The notes: generated by a model from the letters alone, not told the origin. A DNA stretch of 64,000 nucleotides from DASSFZ01 sp035292585 (GCA_035292585.1 DATDPU010000020.1:1-64000); one strand, 5' to 3'; shown: positions 51,696-61,554, counted from the first letter of the stretch. A program made the numbers and translations.

Positions 51696-53126
51696 ATGTC
51701 GACTTTATTACGCACCTTGTGGCCTTCCGACATCCAGCGCTTCTTGCGGCGAGCGGCGATCATCCTCGCCTGCCTGGGACTTTCCTGGGGCATCAGCCAG
51801 TCTTCGCTGTTAAAGGCAGTGCCGCTGCTCATCATGGGCGCGATTGGCGTGTCGATTTTGATCGTGCTGGCCTTCAAGCTGGACTGGGGCGTGTTGCTGC
51901 TACTCTTAGTGACCTTGTTCTTGCCAGTCGGTTTCGCGACCGGCAGCCAAAGTCCTATCACGATCAGTCTGGCTCTGACGGCTGTACTGGGCCTCGCCTG
52001 GTTCGTCCGTATGCCGGTCGAGCGCAAACGCGTCAGCCTGCTACCATCACCGCTCAACCGCCCGCTGCTGGCCTTTGCCGCGGTGGCCATCGTGTCGCTG
52101 ATCTGGAGTAATATCACGCGCGATCCCTTCGTCAGGGTTTGGGAATCCTTTCCCCGCGCGCAATTGGGCGCGCTGAGCACGATGGTGCTGTCGCCGGTAG
52201 CGGCCCTGCTCATCACCAATCAGCTCAAGACCGCAAAGCACATACGCCGCTTCATCGGCTGTTTCCTGGTTGCCGGTATCCTCGGCCTCATTCGGTCGTT
52301 TGGAGACCTGAATCTACCGTTCCCCAATACGCGCGGCCTGTTCCCGCTGTGGATCATCACGCTGACAGCCGGACAGGCGCTCTTTAACGAAAAACTCTCC
52401 CGCCGGGTGCGTCTCTTTTTCCTGGCGATCGCCGCAGCGTGGTTCATTTACCAGTTCGGTCAAGGCATCACCTGGAAGAGCGGTTGGCTCCCGCCACTCG
52501 TTGCACTGCTGGGCCTGAGTGTGCTGCGCTCACGCGCGCTATTTGCTGTGGCGCTGATCGCCGGGATGATCTTCGTTTTTGCCAAGTGGGATTCCCTGTC
52601 GCGCTCCTTTGAAGAGGAGCAGGTAGAAAGCGGCAACACCCGGGCCGCGGCCTGGGAAATCAACTGGCAGTTCACGCATGAGCACTTGTTTCTCGGCATG
52701 GGGCCGGCGGGTTACGCCGTTTACTATATGACCTACGTGCCCAACCAGGGCATGGCCACTCACAATAACTACATCGACGTTGTCGCGCAGACCGGCGTGC
52801 TGGGCCTGGCGATATTTGCCTGGATGCTGCTCGCGGGCGGTCGCGCCGCCTGGGAGACCACACGCCGCATACGCAGCCGTGGCTTCGACTATGCCCTGGC
52901 GATCAGCCTGCTGTGCGGGTATGCAGGTCTCATCGTCGCGATGGCGCTGGGAGACTGGTTCATTCCATTCGCGTATACGCAAGGCATCGCCGGTTACGAC
53001 TACACCGTGTGGGGGTGGATGATGATCGGGCTGATCATGTTATTACATCATCGGTACGTGATCGCCGGCGACGAGGCCGACGCGCCAGCGCCTTCGCCCG
53101 CGCTGCCTGCATCGGCAGAGCTCTAG
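51696..53126 (+). CDS. O-antigen ligase/polymerase-like membrane protein
   Basis: A 476-aa protein with about 11 hydrophobic helices and a large loop in the second half containing GNTRAAAWEINWQF and ATHNNYIDVVAQTGVLGL, the H-N-x-Y/ligase pattern of the Wzy/WaaL family. It would polymerise or ligate lipid-linked glycan on the periplasmic or outer face. Start: the frame opens at GTG 51648 inside the repeat; ATG 51696 begins at the natural N-terminus just before the first helix. The C-terminus is Pro/Ala-rich. Confidence 0.83.
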   Translation: MSTLLRTLWPSDIQRFLRRAAIILACLGLSWGISQSSLLKAVPLLIMGAIGVSILIVLAFKLDWGVLLLLLVTLFLPVGFATGSQSPITISLALTAVLGLAWFVRMPVERKRVSLLPSPLNRPLLAFAAVAIVSLIWSNITRDPFVRVWESFPRAQLGALSTMVLSPVAALLITNQLKTAKHIRRFIGCFLVAGILGLIRSFGDLNLPFPNTRGLFPLWIITLTAGQALFNEKLSRRVRLFFLAIAAAWFIYQFGQGITWKSGWLPPLVALLGLSVLRSRALFAVALIAGMIFVFAKWDSLSRSFEEEQVESGNTRAAAWEINWQFTHEHLFLGMGPAGYAVYYMTYVPNQGMATHNNYIDVVAQTGVLGLAIFAWMLLAGGRAAWETTRRIRSRGFDYALAISLLCGYAGLIVAMALGDWFIPFAYTQGIAGYDYTVWGWMMIGLIMLLHHRYVIAGDEADAPAPSPALPASAEL

Positions 53127-53159
53127 AGCTATGACAGCTCTACCCGATCGAGCAGAAAA

Positions 53160-53275
53160 TGGGACGCGGATGAACGCGGACACCTGCACCCACCTGCGGT
53201 GTTTGCAGGTGCGGTGTGAACGCGGATCGAAATGCTCGATCTGCGAAATCCGCGCGAATCTGCGTCCAAAGAATT
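53160..53275. repeat. GGGACGCGGATG composite repeat in spacer
   Basis: The outer words GGGACGCGGATGAACGCGG and CCGCGCGAATCTGCGTCC enclose the nested element 53181-53221 with arms CACCTGCA/TGCAGGTG. It fills most of the 189-bp spacer before a GT2 gene. Confidence 0.78.
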
Positions 53276-53315
53276 GCGGTAATCATCGCCCCCCGTCAAA
53301 GCCGGAAGAGCCCCT

Positions 53316-54257
53316 ATGACTCAAAAAAGAGCGACCAGCCGCATGGCATCACCAGCTGTCGCCCTCATCATTCTGAATTACAACCGGCGCGACGACACAC
53401 TCGCTTGCCTGCGGTCGCTGCAAGCGCTGTCGTACCCAAACGCGCGCTGGCTGCTCGTCGATAACGGCTCAACCGATGACTCGGTTGAGAGGGTGCGCCG
53501 CGAGTTCCGCAACGTCGATATTCTCGAAACGGGAGATAACCTGGGCTTCGCCGCGGGCAACAACGTCGGCCTGCGGGCGGCGCTCGACGCTGGCGCCGAT
53601 TACCTGCTGCTGCTCAACAACGATACGGAAGTCGCGCCCGATCTACTCGATGTCTTGATCGAGACTTGCGAGGCCGAGCCGAGGATCGGTGTGGTCGGGC
53701 CGAAGATTTACTATCACGATCGGCCCGATACCCTCTGGTCGGCCGGCGGCCTCATCGATTGGCGGCGCGGCACGAGCGCGATGCGCGGCCTGGACGAAGT
53801 GGATCGAGGCCAGTTCGATGCGTCAACCGACGTGGACTTCGTAACCGGTTGCGCTCTGCTCGTACGGCGAGCGGCCGTCGAGCAAGCCGGCCTCATCGAC
53901 GAGCGGTTCGGGATGTATTTCGAGGAGACGGAATGGTGCGTGCGCATCGCGCGCGGCGGGTGGCGCATCGTCTACGCGCCCAACGGCCGGCTGTGGCACA
54001 AAATTCGCCCGGCCCAGCAAGATACTTCACCGCGCATCACCTATTACATGACGCGCAATCGCCTGCTCTTCCTGCGCCTGACGAACGCGCCACTGCGCGC
54101 CTGGCTGCACGCGATCTTGATTCAAGACTTGCGCACCTGGCTGAGCTGGAAAGTCAAGCCGCGCTGGCGATACCGCGCTCCGCAACGCGCGGCCATGCGA
54201 CGAGCGTGGCGCGACTTCATTCGCCAGCGCTTCGGCATGCTGGCCTTGAAGGTGTAA
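53316..54257 (+). CDS. GT2 family glycosyltransferase
   Basis: A 313-aa GT-A glycosyltransferase of family 2, like rhamnosyltransferases. It opens with VALIILNYNRRDDTLACL, then LLVDNGSTDDS, the metal-binding NNDTE, and a catalytic-side FEETEWCVR block. It lies between the ligase and a GT4 enzyme. The 189-bp spacer upstream is a repeat element, with the ATG right after a weak GAAGAG. Confidence 0.9.
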   Translation: MTQKRATSRMASPAVALIILNYNRRDDTLACLRSLQALSYPNARWLLVDNGSTDDSVERVRREFRNVDILETGDNLGFAAGNNVGLRAALDAGADYLLLLNNDTEVAPDLLDVLIETCEAEPRIGVVGPKIYYHDRPDTLWSAGGLIDWRRGTSAMRGLDEVDRGQFDASTDVDFVTGCALLVRRAAVEQAGLIDERFGMYFEETEWCVRIARGGWRIVYAPNGRLWHKIRPAQQDTSPRITYYMTRNRLLFLRLTNAPLRAWLHAILIQDLRTWLSWKVKPRWRYRAPQRAAMRRAWRDFIRQRFGMLALKV

Positions 54258-54260
54258 GTG

Positions 54261-55451
54261 ATGCGCATTCTGGCGCTCTCCACCTGGTGGCCCGAACCGG
54301 CCGACAACGGCTCGCGCATACGGATCGCGCAATTGCTGCGCGCGCTGGCCTGCGAACACGAGGTGCACCTCGTCGCGCTCGCCCAGGAATCGGTACAACC
54401 GGAACAACGCGCCCGCCTGGAGCAGGTCTGCGCATCGGCCCACGCCGTGCCGCAGCGCGCGTGGACACTTCGGCGCAGGGATGTCCTCGCCAGCTTGTGG
54501 CGGCCAGAACCTGCCTCGGTACGCGCGAAGTGGAATCCGGCATTCGCCGACCGCGTGCGCGAACGAGTCGCCGCGCTGCATCCAGAATTGGTCATCGCCT
54601 TCCAAATCGATGTCGCCCCTTATGCGCGCGACATCGCCGATGCGCCGCGCGTCCTCGAAGAACTTGAGGCGGCTTATCTGCTGGAGCAGTCTATTGCCGA
54701 ACGCCATCCGCGACGACGCCTGCGCGCCTGGTTCACCTGGATCAAACACCGCGCGTACGTCTCGAACCTGCTGCGCGATTTCGACGCGTGCACCGTCGTG
54801 TCGAAGCGGGAACAGGCACACATCCAGAATCTTGCGCCGCGCGACACGCCGGTCATCGTCATTCCTAACGGCGCAGACGTGGCGGGGTGCGCCGGGACAT
54901 GGGGCGATCCAGAACCCGACACACTGCTCTATGCAGGCGCGCTGTCCTTCGAGGCGAACCGAGATGCCGTCGCGTATTTTTTGAGCGCGAGCTTTCCTCG
55001 CATCCGGTCGCAGCGGCCCAACGCGCGGCTGCGCGTCACCGGCAAAGTCGATGCGGCGCAGCGCGCTGCGCTTCCCAGCCTCGATGGCGTCGAGTTCACG
55101 GGCTATCTGCCGGATGTGCGGCCCGCTATCGCGCAGGCCTGGGCCGAGGTCGTGCCCCTGCGCAAAGGAGGCGGCACGCGCTTGAAAGTGCTCGAAGCGT
55201 TAGCGCTCGGCACGCCGGTTGTCTCAACGTCCAAGGGCATCGAAGGGCTGGACCTGGAACACGATCGGCACGTGCTGGTTGCCGATGGCGGCGACGATTT
55301 TGCGGCGGCCACGATCCGCCTGTTGGCGCAACCCAACTTGCGCGCTCGCTTATCGACTGCCGGCCAGCAGCGCGTCCGCGAGTGTTATGATTGGCGGGTG
55401 ATTGGGCAGCATTTGAACAGCCTGGTTCGTGATCTTGTTAAAGTCCTTTAG
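54261..55451 (+). CDS. GT4-type glycosyltransferase
   Basis: A 396-aa GT-B glycosyltransferase. The N-terminal LSTWWPEPADNGSRIR, the middle VSKREQAHI and IPNGADV, and the C-terminal GGGTRLKVLEALALGTPVVS are characteristic of sugar transferases resembling PEP-CTERM/XrtA-associated GT4 proteins. GTG 54258 is directly adjacent in frame, but AAGGTG is well spaced for ATG 54261. The gene starts 3 bp after the previous stop. Confidence 0.87.
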   Translation: MRILALSTWWPEPADNGSRIRIAQLLRALACEHEVHLVALAQESVQPEQRARLEQVCASAHAVPQRAWTLRRRDVLASLWRPEPASVRAKWNPAFADRVRERVAALHPELVIAFQIDVAPYARDIADAPRVLEELEAAYLLEQSIAERHPRRRLRAWFTWIKHRAYVSNLLRDFDACTVVSKREQAHIQNLAPRDTPVIVIPNGADVAGCAGTWGDPEPDTLLYAGALSFEANRDAVAYFLSASFPRIRSQRPNARLRVTGKVDAAQRAALPSLDGVEFTGYLPDVRPAIAQAWAEVVPLRKGGGTRLKVLEALALGTPVVSTSKGIEGLDLEHDRHVLVADGGDDFAAATIRLLAQPNLRARLSTAGQQRVRECYDWRVIGQHLNSLVRDLVKVL

Positions 55452-55586
55452 CCATTTATCGCGATCCCGCTACTACATTCCTCTAACGGCTTCACAACGG
55501 GCATCTAACCTTCTGTCCCTACTCTACACTTGGCGAGCTGAGGGAATTAGCGCGATCCACGATTCGGCCTGCTCCGGTATTGCTGA

Positions 55587-56519
55587 ATGGATATATCAAT
55601 CGTCGTCGTCAATCTCAATACCAAACAATTGCTACGTGACGCGCTCGCGGCCTTGCCCGATGCGTCTCGCGGCCTGTCTTCTGAGACGATCGTCGTCGAC
55701 AATGGCTCGACGGACGGCAGCGCGGCGCTCGTGCGCGAACGATTCGCGCACGCTCTGCTGATCGTCAACGAGCACAACGCCGGCTTTGCAGCGGCGAACA
55801 ACCAGGCCATGCAGCGCGCGCAGGGAGAATTCGTGCTGCTGCTCAACAGCGATACACGCGCCGCGCCCGACTCGATCGCAACGCTGGCTCGCTTTTTGAA
55901 AGCACAACCGCGCGCCGGAATTGTTGGGCCGAGGTTGCTCAATGCTGATGGCACGTTCCAGGGTTCGGCCGCCGCTTTCCCGACTCCTGCCGGCGAAGCG
56001 CTGCTGTTGTTAGGCGATGTAGCGCGCCGGCTGCGCGGCCCACTGTTTCCCTATCACTCGCTGCCGGACGATCGCTCGCCGCGCCGCGTGGACTGGATCT
56101 CCGGCGCCTGCCTGCTCATCCGGCGCGCCGTCATCGATCAGATCGGCGGACTTGACACCGGCTACTTCATGTACACCGAAGAGACCGATTGGTGTTATCG
56201 CGCTCGACAGGCGGGCTGGGAAACGTGGTGGCTGCCCGAACCGGGGGTGTATCACCTCAACGGCGCGACGGCGCAGCAGACCTTTGCGCGCAAGCGACGC
56301 CAGATTTACGGCAGCAAGACGCGCTTCTTTCGCAAGCACTACGGCCGGGTTGCGGCGGGCATGTTTGCCTCGGCCGTCTGGATCACCTCGCTGATCAAGA
56401 CCGTCTGCTGGGGTGGCCTGGCGTTGTTCGGCAAGTCAGATCGGCGCGAACGAGCCAGGCTGAACGTTCGATCGTATCTTGAAGTGCTCAGCCATAGCCT
56501 GGTGCGGAGCGAAGCATGA
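55587..56519 (+). CDS. GT2 family glycosyltransferase
   Basis: A 310-aa GT-A enzyme. It has ISIVVVNLNTKQLLRDAL, VVDNGSTDGS, the metal-site LNSDTR and the TEETDWCYRARQAGW block. A C-terminal hydrophobic stretch (about 265-285) may touch the membrane. Its stop overlaps the following ATG as ATGA, so it is coupled to a GT-C-like membrane protein. The 135-bp spacer upstream holds nothing I recognise. Confidence 0.9.
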   Translation: MDISIVVVNLNTKQLLRDALAALPDASRGLSSETIVVDNGSTDGSAALVRERFAHALLIVNEHNAGFAAANNQAMQRAQGEFVLLLNSDTRAAPDSIATLARFLKAQPRAGIVGPRLLNADGTFQGSAAAFPTPAGEALLLLGDVARRLRGPLFPYHSLPDDRSPRRVDWISGACLLIRRAVIDQIGGLDTGYFMYTEETDWCYRARQAGWETWWLPEPGVYHLNGATAQQTFARKRRQIYGSKTRFFRKHYGRVAAGMFASAVWITSLIKTVCWGGLALFGKSDRRERARLNVRSYLEVLSHSLVRSEA

Positions 56520-58027
56520 CCGCTTACGTGAGACGAGACGCGCTACTCCTCTTCGCCATCCTGCTGGTGTGCTACACGTACTTCCTCCCGCGCTGGGCGG
56601 ACTGGAATCAGAATTCGCGCTTCTATCTGGTGCGCGCAGTCGTCGAGAAAGGCACGCTGGCCATCGACGCTTACGCCGAAAACACCGGCGACTACGCCAC
56701 CATCAACGGCCACACCTACAGCGACAAAGCGCCGGGGTTATCGTTTGCGGCGGCGCCCATTTACGCCGTCGTCAACGCCGCGACGCGCATTCCCGCCATC
56801 GAGCGCATCATTCAGCGCCTGGCGAATAGTCCTGCCTTCGCCGACACGTTGAATTCAGAAGGAACCGGTCTCCTCGAAGACAAGATCCACGCCGCGTTGG
56901 GACTGGCCGCATCGACCTTCGTGTTAGTCATGCTGCCTTCTGCCGCGCTGGGCGTGATGCTCTACGCGTTCCTGGCGCAGATCGGTTTGCCGCGCCTGGT
57001 CTGCACGATCACGCCGCTGATCTACGGGCTGGCGACGATTGCCTTCCCCTACTCCGGCGCGTTTTACGGCCATCAGTTCGTCGCCGTTCTGTTGTTTGCC
57101 GCGTTCTACCTGGCGTTTTTGATGCGACGGCGGCGAATCGGCGCGCGAGCCATGCCGGTCATCGGCTTCCTGCTCAGCTACGCCGTCATCAGTGAATTTC
57201 CCGCCGGATTGATCGCCGTCGCCATTGCGCTCTATGCAGTGTACGCCACGCCCGATCGACGCTGGATACTCGGCGCGATCGTGGTCGGCCTGCCGCCGCT
57301 CGTCTTGCTCGGCGCGCACAACGCGGCGATTTTTGGTGCGCCGTTCAAGTTGGGCTACGAATACTCGACGTTGTGGAGCGCCGAGCATAGCACCGGTTTT
57401 CTCAGTCTCACCTACCCGACGTTTCAAGCGGTGTGGGGCATCACGCTCGATTCGTATCGCGGGCTGTACTTCATCGCGCCGATTCTGCTGCTGGCCTGGC
57501 CGGGGTTGATCGACTTTTGGAAGGCACGCGCCTGGCGCGCCGAGTGGGTTGTGTGCGGGTGGGCCATCGCCAGCTTCTTCGTGTTCAACGCTTCGTCGGT
57601 GATGTGGCAGGGCGGATATTCAATCGGCCCACGTTATTTGGTTCCGATGCTGCCCTTCGCTGCCGTGCCGCTGGCCTTCGGCTTGGCGATGGCATTGCGC
57701 CGTCGTTGGTCGATGATTGTCGTCGGCATGATGGGGCTGTGGTCACTCGCCGCGGTCTGGGCCTTGACGATTGGCGGCCAATCGTATCCTGATTACACAC
57801 TCAATCCATTGTTCAACTATGCGCTGCCGAAGCTGGCGAACGGCGATATTGCGCGCAACCTGGGCATGCTGCTCGGCCTGCGCGGATGGGCCAGCCTATT
57901 GCCTTTGATCGTCATCTGCGCGGTTTTCATTGGATTACTGGTCAGGCGGCTCGGCAGCTTGCGCTTGGCCGAGTACGGGCTGTCGAGTCGCGTCAGCGCC
58001 GGCGCATCTGCATCGAGTCCGCACTAG
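56516..58027 (+). CDS. Large multi-TM protein, GT-C-like
   Basis: A 503-aa protein with about 11-12 hydrophobic helices. The first periplasmic loop has WADWNQNSRFYLVRA and later YSDKAPGLS, with acidic and aromatic residues where GT-C enzymes place their catalytic Asp. I recognise the general type (polyprenyl-phosphate-sugar-using membrane transferases) but not a named family. It overlaps the GT2 gene by 4 bp, so the pair may act together. The last 25 residues are a Ser/Ala-rich tail. Confidence 0.7.
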   Translation: MTAYVRRDALLLFAILLVCYTYFLPRWADWNQNSRFYLVRAVVEKGTLAIDAYAENTGDYATINGHTYSDKAPGLSFAAAPIYAVVNAATRIPAIERIIQRLANSPAFADTLNSEGTGLLEDKIHAALGLAASTFVLVMLPSAALGVMLYAFLAQIGLPRLVCTITPLIYGLATIAFPYSGAFYGHQFVAVLLFAAFYLAFLMRRRRIGARAMPVIGFLLSYAVISEFPAGLIAVAIALYAVYATPDRRWILGAIVVGLPPLVLLGAHNAAIFGAPFKLGYEYSTLWSAEHSTGFLSLTYPTFQAVWGITLDSYRGLYFIAPILLLAWPGLIDFWKARAWRAEWVVCGWAIASFFVFNASSVMWQGGYSIGPRYLVPMLPFAAVPLAFGLAMALRRRWSMIVVGMMGLWSLAAVWALTIGGQSYPDYTLNPLFNYALPKLANGDIARNLGMLLGLRGWASLLPLIVICAVFIGLLVRRLGSLRLAEYGLSSRVSAGASASSPH

Positions 58028-58040
58028 ACGAGACAGGTCG

Positions 58041-59798
58041 ATGACTCACGCGCGATGGGACTCGCTGAAGACATGGAGCGCATTTCGTGTTTCGGCTGTA
58101 GCCAGTGAGCGGTTGCTAGGGGTCTCGCTGTTTCTGCTCGGCATGCTCACGCGCCTGCCGTTCACCAGTCAAATCTTGTATCACTGGGACTCGGTGAACT
58201 TTGCTCTTGCGCTCGACCGCTTCGACATTGCCAGCGATCAGCCGCACGTGCCGGGTTACATTCTATACGTCGCGCTGGGGCAGGTCGTCAATGCGCTGTT
58301 CCGTGACCCGCAGACGACGTGGGTCGCCATCAGCCTGATCAGCTCGGGCCTGGCGGTGATGGCGATCTACCTGCTCGGCCGCGATCTGTTTTCGCGCGAA
58401 ACGGGATTGATCGCCGCGCTGTTCCTGACTGCCAGTCCGTTGTTCTGGTTCTACGGCGAAGTGGCGCTACCGCACAGCCTGGATACGTTCGCGGTGATCG
58501 GCGTGGTCTGGCTGCTGTATCGTCTCTGGAAGGGCGACGCGCGATTCGCCATTCCCGCCGCGATAGCGATAGCCGTCGCCGGCGGCTTGCGGCCGCAAAC
58601 GCAGGTCTTCCTGTTGCCTCTGGCGCTGTGGGCGAGTTGGCGACTCGGCTGGCGCAAGCTCGGGCCAGCGCTCGCAGCGATGATCGTCGTCGATGTGTTA
58701 TGGGTCGTGCCGCTCGTGATGAGCGTGGGCGGGATCGGGCGTTACCTGGAAGTCTTCAATGCTTTCTCTCAACGCTTCAACGAGTCGACGACGATCTTCA
58801 CCGGCGGTCTCGCCGGCCTGGCGCGCAACCTGACGAAGCTCGGCAGGTACACGCTCTACGGTTGGGGCGCAGCGATCGTGCCTGCTGTGTTGTACGGTTT
58901 TCGCTACTTAAGGAAAACGGCTCTACTGGATCAGATGGAAAAGTCTAACCGCAAAGGGCGCAACCCCGCCAACAGCATGCGGGGCAGGGAGCGCAAAGTT
59001 CTAGAAAACCTTGGCGTCCTTTGCGTTCGTTGCGGTTCAATTCCCGCTAAAGCCGGAAGAGTCTTGGCGCCTTCGTGGCTTGGTGGTGAAATTGCGTTCT
59101 GGCTATGGTGGATTGCGCCGGCCGCCGCATATTACACGTTCATTCACATGGGGCAGCAAGGGCTGGTCTTCGTCTATTTGCCTGCGCTGCTGCTGATCAG
59201 CGCTGAAAGTCTACGGCGGCTGACAGTCGGGCGCAAGGCAATGCTGTGGCGAGTCGCTGGAGGATTAGCCGCGCTCGGCGCGATCATCTTCGTAGCATTA
59301 CCCACCTACCCGTTCGGCGGCGATCGGTTCAAACTGCTGACGTGGGACACGATCCGCGCGCAAGATCGGCTCTATCAAGAGCGCGTCGTCACCGTTCGAC
59401 ACGACTTTCCAGCCGGCCGCGCTATCCTTATCACATCGCAGTGGCGGCACGCCGAGTATTACTTTGCCGATTATCCACTCGTTCGATTCGATATCATCGC
59501 CAAGTGGGAAGCGGGTGAAGGCCAGGCGGCTATCGACCGCGCGGGTGACGAACGGTTAGCGGCATCCGATCTATTGGGACACCCGCTCGCTCAGGGTGAG
59601 ACGGCTTATTTGATCGTTCTGGACGACGAGTTGTTACCGTTTCTCGGTTCAGCGTCCACGGCGCGCGCTTACGCTTCAGCCGGCAGCACGCCAATCACTT
59701 ACCTGGAGATACATCCCGGCGATTTCATCACCATCGATGCGGATTCATTCGGTGTGATGACGGCGACTGGATATGCGGCCAGCGCGTTGCTTTATTAG
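58041..59798 (+). CDS. GT39-like membrane glycosyltransferase with in-frame repeat insert
   Basis: A 585-aa multi-TM protein. The first loop LYHWDSVNFALALDRFD carries an Asp as in GT39/DUF2723-type GT-C enzymes, followed by QPHVPGYIL. Residues about 298-340 form a basic, Cys-containing cytoplasmic segment encoded by a palindromic repeat, placed between two hydrophobic helices. Start: the frame opens at 57930 inside the previous gene, but ATG 58041 just after AGACAGG fits. The stop codon TAG (59796-59798) is the first triplet of another repeat element. The sugar donor is probably polyprenyl-linked; this is inference. Confidence 0.74.
   Translation: MTHARWDSLKTWSAFRVSAVASERLLGVSLFLLGMLTRLPFTSQILYHWDSVNFALALDRFDIASDQPHVPGYILYVALGQVVNALFRDPQTTWVAISLISSGLAVMAIYLLGRDLFSRETGLIAALFLTASPLFWFYGEVALPHSLDTFAVIGVVWLLYRLWKGDARFAIPAAIAIAVAGGLRPQTQVFLLPLALWASWRLGWRKLGPALAAMIVVDVLWVVPLVMSVGGIGRYLEVFNAFSQRFNESTTIFTGGLAGLARNLTKLGRYTLYGWGAAIVPAVLYGFRYLRKTALLDQMEKSNRKGRNPANSMRGRERKVLENLGVLCVRCGSIPAKAGRVLAPSWLGGEIAFWLWWIAPAAAYYTFIHMGQQGLVFVYLPALLLISAESLRRLTVGRKAMLWRVAGGLAALGAIIFVALPTYPFGGDRFKLLTWDTIRAQDRLYQERVVTVRHDFPAGRAILITSQWRHAEYYFADYPLVRFDIIAKWEAGEGQAAIDRAGDERLAASDLLGHPLAQGETAYLIVLDDELLPFLGSASTARAYASAGSTPITYLEIHPGDFITIDADSFGVMTATGYAASALLY
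58935..59060. repeat. AACCGCAA palindromic repeat inside a GT-C-like gene
   Basis: The outer arms AACCGCAA (58947-58954) and TTGCGGTT (59030-59037) enclose a CCCCGC/GCGGGG stem (58964-58984). It is read in frame as an extra basic loop between two membrane helices. Confidence 0.8.
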
Positions 59799-59886
59799 AG
59801 CGAATTCGACTTGGCTTTACGGAATACGGAATACGTCATGTCGGTTATTCCAATGGTTTCCGTAGAGCGTATTCCGTATAGGTTCC
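59796..59886. repeat. TAGAGCG palindromic element, copy C
   Basis: It begins TAGAGCGAATTCG, and the inner dyad TACGGAATACG/CGTATTCCGTA is at 59818-59828 and 59868-59878. It fills the spacer between two GT-C-like genes, and its first triplet is the stop codon of the upstream gene. Confidence 0.8.
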
Positions 59887-59892
59887 TGGCAC

Positions 59893-61542
59893 ATGGCAAC
59901 TATTGAAACTCGACAACCGCTGACAGCCACTCCGCCCGCTTCGACGGCGCTTACGCCCGCTGCCATCGACAGGCGAGCATGGCGCTTCGCCGCGTTGGTC
60001 ATCGTCGCCGCGCTGCTCTTGTCCTCCGCGCCGTACGTGTTCGCGGCTATCAGCGCGCCGCCTGACAAACACTTCATGGGTCTGGTCATCAACGTGCCCG
60101 ACCACGTGCAATACTTCTCGTGGATGCGCGACTTATCGACGGCGAACCTGGCCGCCGATCGCTTGACGGCCGAGCCGAACGAGCCGGCCTTCTTCAATCT
60201 ATTGTGGTGGGCGCTGGGCCGCTTCGGCCAATTGACCGGACTGGATTATGCCGGGCTGTACATGATGCTGCGTCTGGTCGCCATCGTCGTCTGCCTGGTG
60301 TGTTGCTACGGCTTCTTGAGAATCGCGTTCGAGGAAGAGAAGCGGCGGCGCGTCAGCTTGCTGATCGTCACGTTTGGCGGCGGATTGGGTATCGTCTGGA
60401 TCGTCGTCAAGTATGCGATGCGCCTGCCGGAAGCGCCCTTCCCGTTTGACATTTACACGACTGAGCCAAATACGTTCTTTAATCTGATGGGGTTTCCCCA
60501 CTTCGCGCTGGCGCTCGGACTACTCGTCGCCACATTTGGACTGGTGCTGACGGCGATACGCAAGCAGCAACACCGCTATTCCATCGCCGCCGGAATCATT
60601 GCCTTGATTCTGGGTCTGCAACACGCTTACGATCTGGTCACCATTTACGCCGTGCTCGGCCTGTTCGGCGCGTTGCTGTGGTTGCGCGACCGGCGCTTCC
60701 CGCGTTTTCTCTTCATGTCGGGTTTGATCGTATTTGGACTGTCGATGCCGCCCGCGGCATACTCGCTGCTACTCGTTAAAGCGAACCCGGTGTGGGGCGA
60801 AGTGCTGGAGCAATTCGATCTGGCCGGCGCATTCACGCCCGGCCCGCTGAACTTGCCGATCCTGCTCGGTATTCCGTTCGTGCTGGCCTTGCTCGCCTTT
60901 CGGCCGCGCATGCTGCGCAGCCAGAGCGATGTGGAGCTGTTCGTCGCGGCGTGGTTCCTTTCGCATTTCATGTTGGTCTATCTGCCGGTCGATTTTCAAA
61001 TTCATCTACTGTTGGGCTGGCAGATACCGATTGCGATTCTCGCCACACGTTTCTTATTCGACCGCGTCGCATGGGCGCACAAGCGCCGCCTGATGGCCGC
61101 CGGTCTCGTCGTGCTGATGCTCGTGACCAACGTGTACCTGCTGGCCTGGCGCTTCATCGATCTGCGGCGCTACGAAACGCCGTACTTCCTGCCGCAATCC
61201 GACATCGCCGCCTTGAGCTGGCTGGCGGAGAACGCCGCCTCGTCCGACGTGGTGCTGGCCGATTTGGACTTCGGCCAGTACGTGCCAACCTGGTCGGACG
61301 CGCGATCGTTCCTGGCGCACTGGACCGGCACACTGCGTTATCTCGACAAACAGAAAATGGTCGATGTCGTTCTGGGCGAACAGGCCAGCGACGCAGAACG
61401 CATGGCGATCCTGATGGACTCCGGCGTAACCTACGTCGTATCGCGCGCAGGCGGCGGCGACGAACTGGCCGATTTACCCGCGCTCACTCCCGCTTTCAAC
61501 AACGGCCAGACCGTGATATATCGTGTGCAATCCGTGCCGTAA
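59893..61542 (+). CDS. Large multi-TM protein, GT-C-like, with soluble C-terminal domain
   Basis: A 549-aa protein. The N-terminal 30 residues are Thr/Pro/Ala-rich and cytoplasmic, followed by about 11 hydrophobic helices and a C-terminal soluble part (from about 425). The first extracytoplasmic loop has VPDHVQYFSWMRD, which could hold the catalytic Asp of a GT-C fold. FFNLMGFPHFALALG is a second polar loop. I do not recognise a specific family. A repeat element fills the spacer upstream, so any promoter would have to be within it. Confidence 0.68.
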   Translation: MATIETRQPLTATPPASTALTPAAIDRRAWRFAALVIVAALLLSSAPYVFAAISAPPDKHFMGLVINVPDHVQYFSWMRDLSTANLAADRLTAEPNEPAFFNLLWWALGRFGQLTGLDYAGLYMMLRLVAIVVCLVCCYGFLRIAFEEEKRRRVSLLIVTFGGGLGIVWIVVKYAMRLPEAPFPFDIYTTEPNTFFNLMGFPHFALALGLLVATFGLVLTAIRKQQHRYSIAAGIIALILGLQHAYDLVTIYAVLGLFGALLWLRDRRFPRFLFMSGLIVFGLSMPPAAYSLLLVKANPVWGEVLEQFDLAGAFTPGPLNLPILLGIPFVLALLAFRPRMLRSQSDVELFVAAWFLSHFMLVYLPVDFQIHLLLGWQIPIAILATRFLFDRVAWAHKRRLMAAGLVVLMLVTNVYLLAWRFIDLRRYETPYFLPQSDIAALSWLAENAASSDVVLADLDFGQYVPTWSDARSFLAHWTGTLRYLDKQKMVDVVLGEQASDAERMAILMDSGVTYVVSRAGGGDELADLPALTPAFNNGQTVIYRVQSVP

Positions 61543-61554
61543 AGTAGAGGCAGT

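Noticed and set aside
55452..55586. Small gene or RNA in the spacer between two glycosyltransferases
   Set aside because: No start with a ribosome-binding site, no clear hairpin-T-run and no repeat was recognised in these 135 bp.
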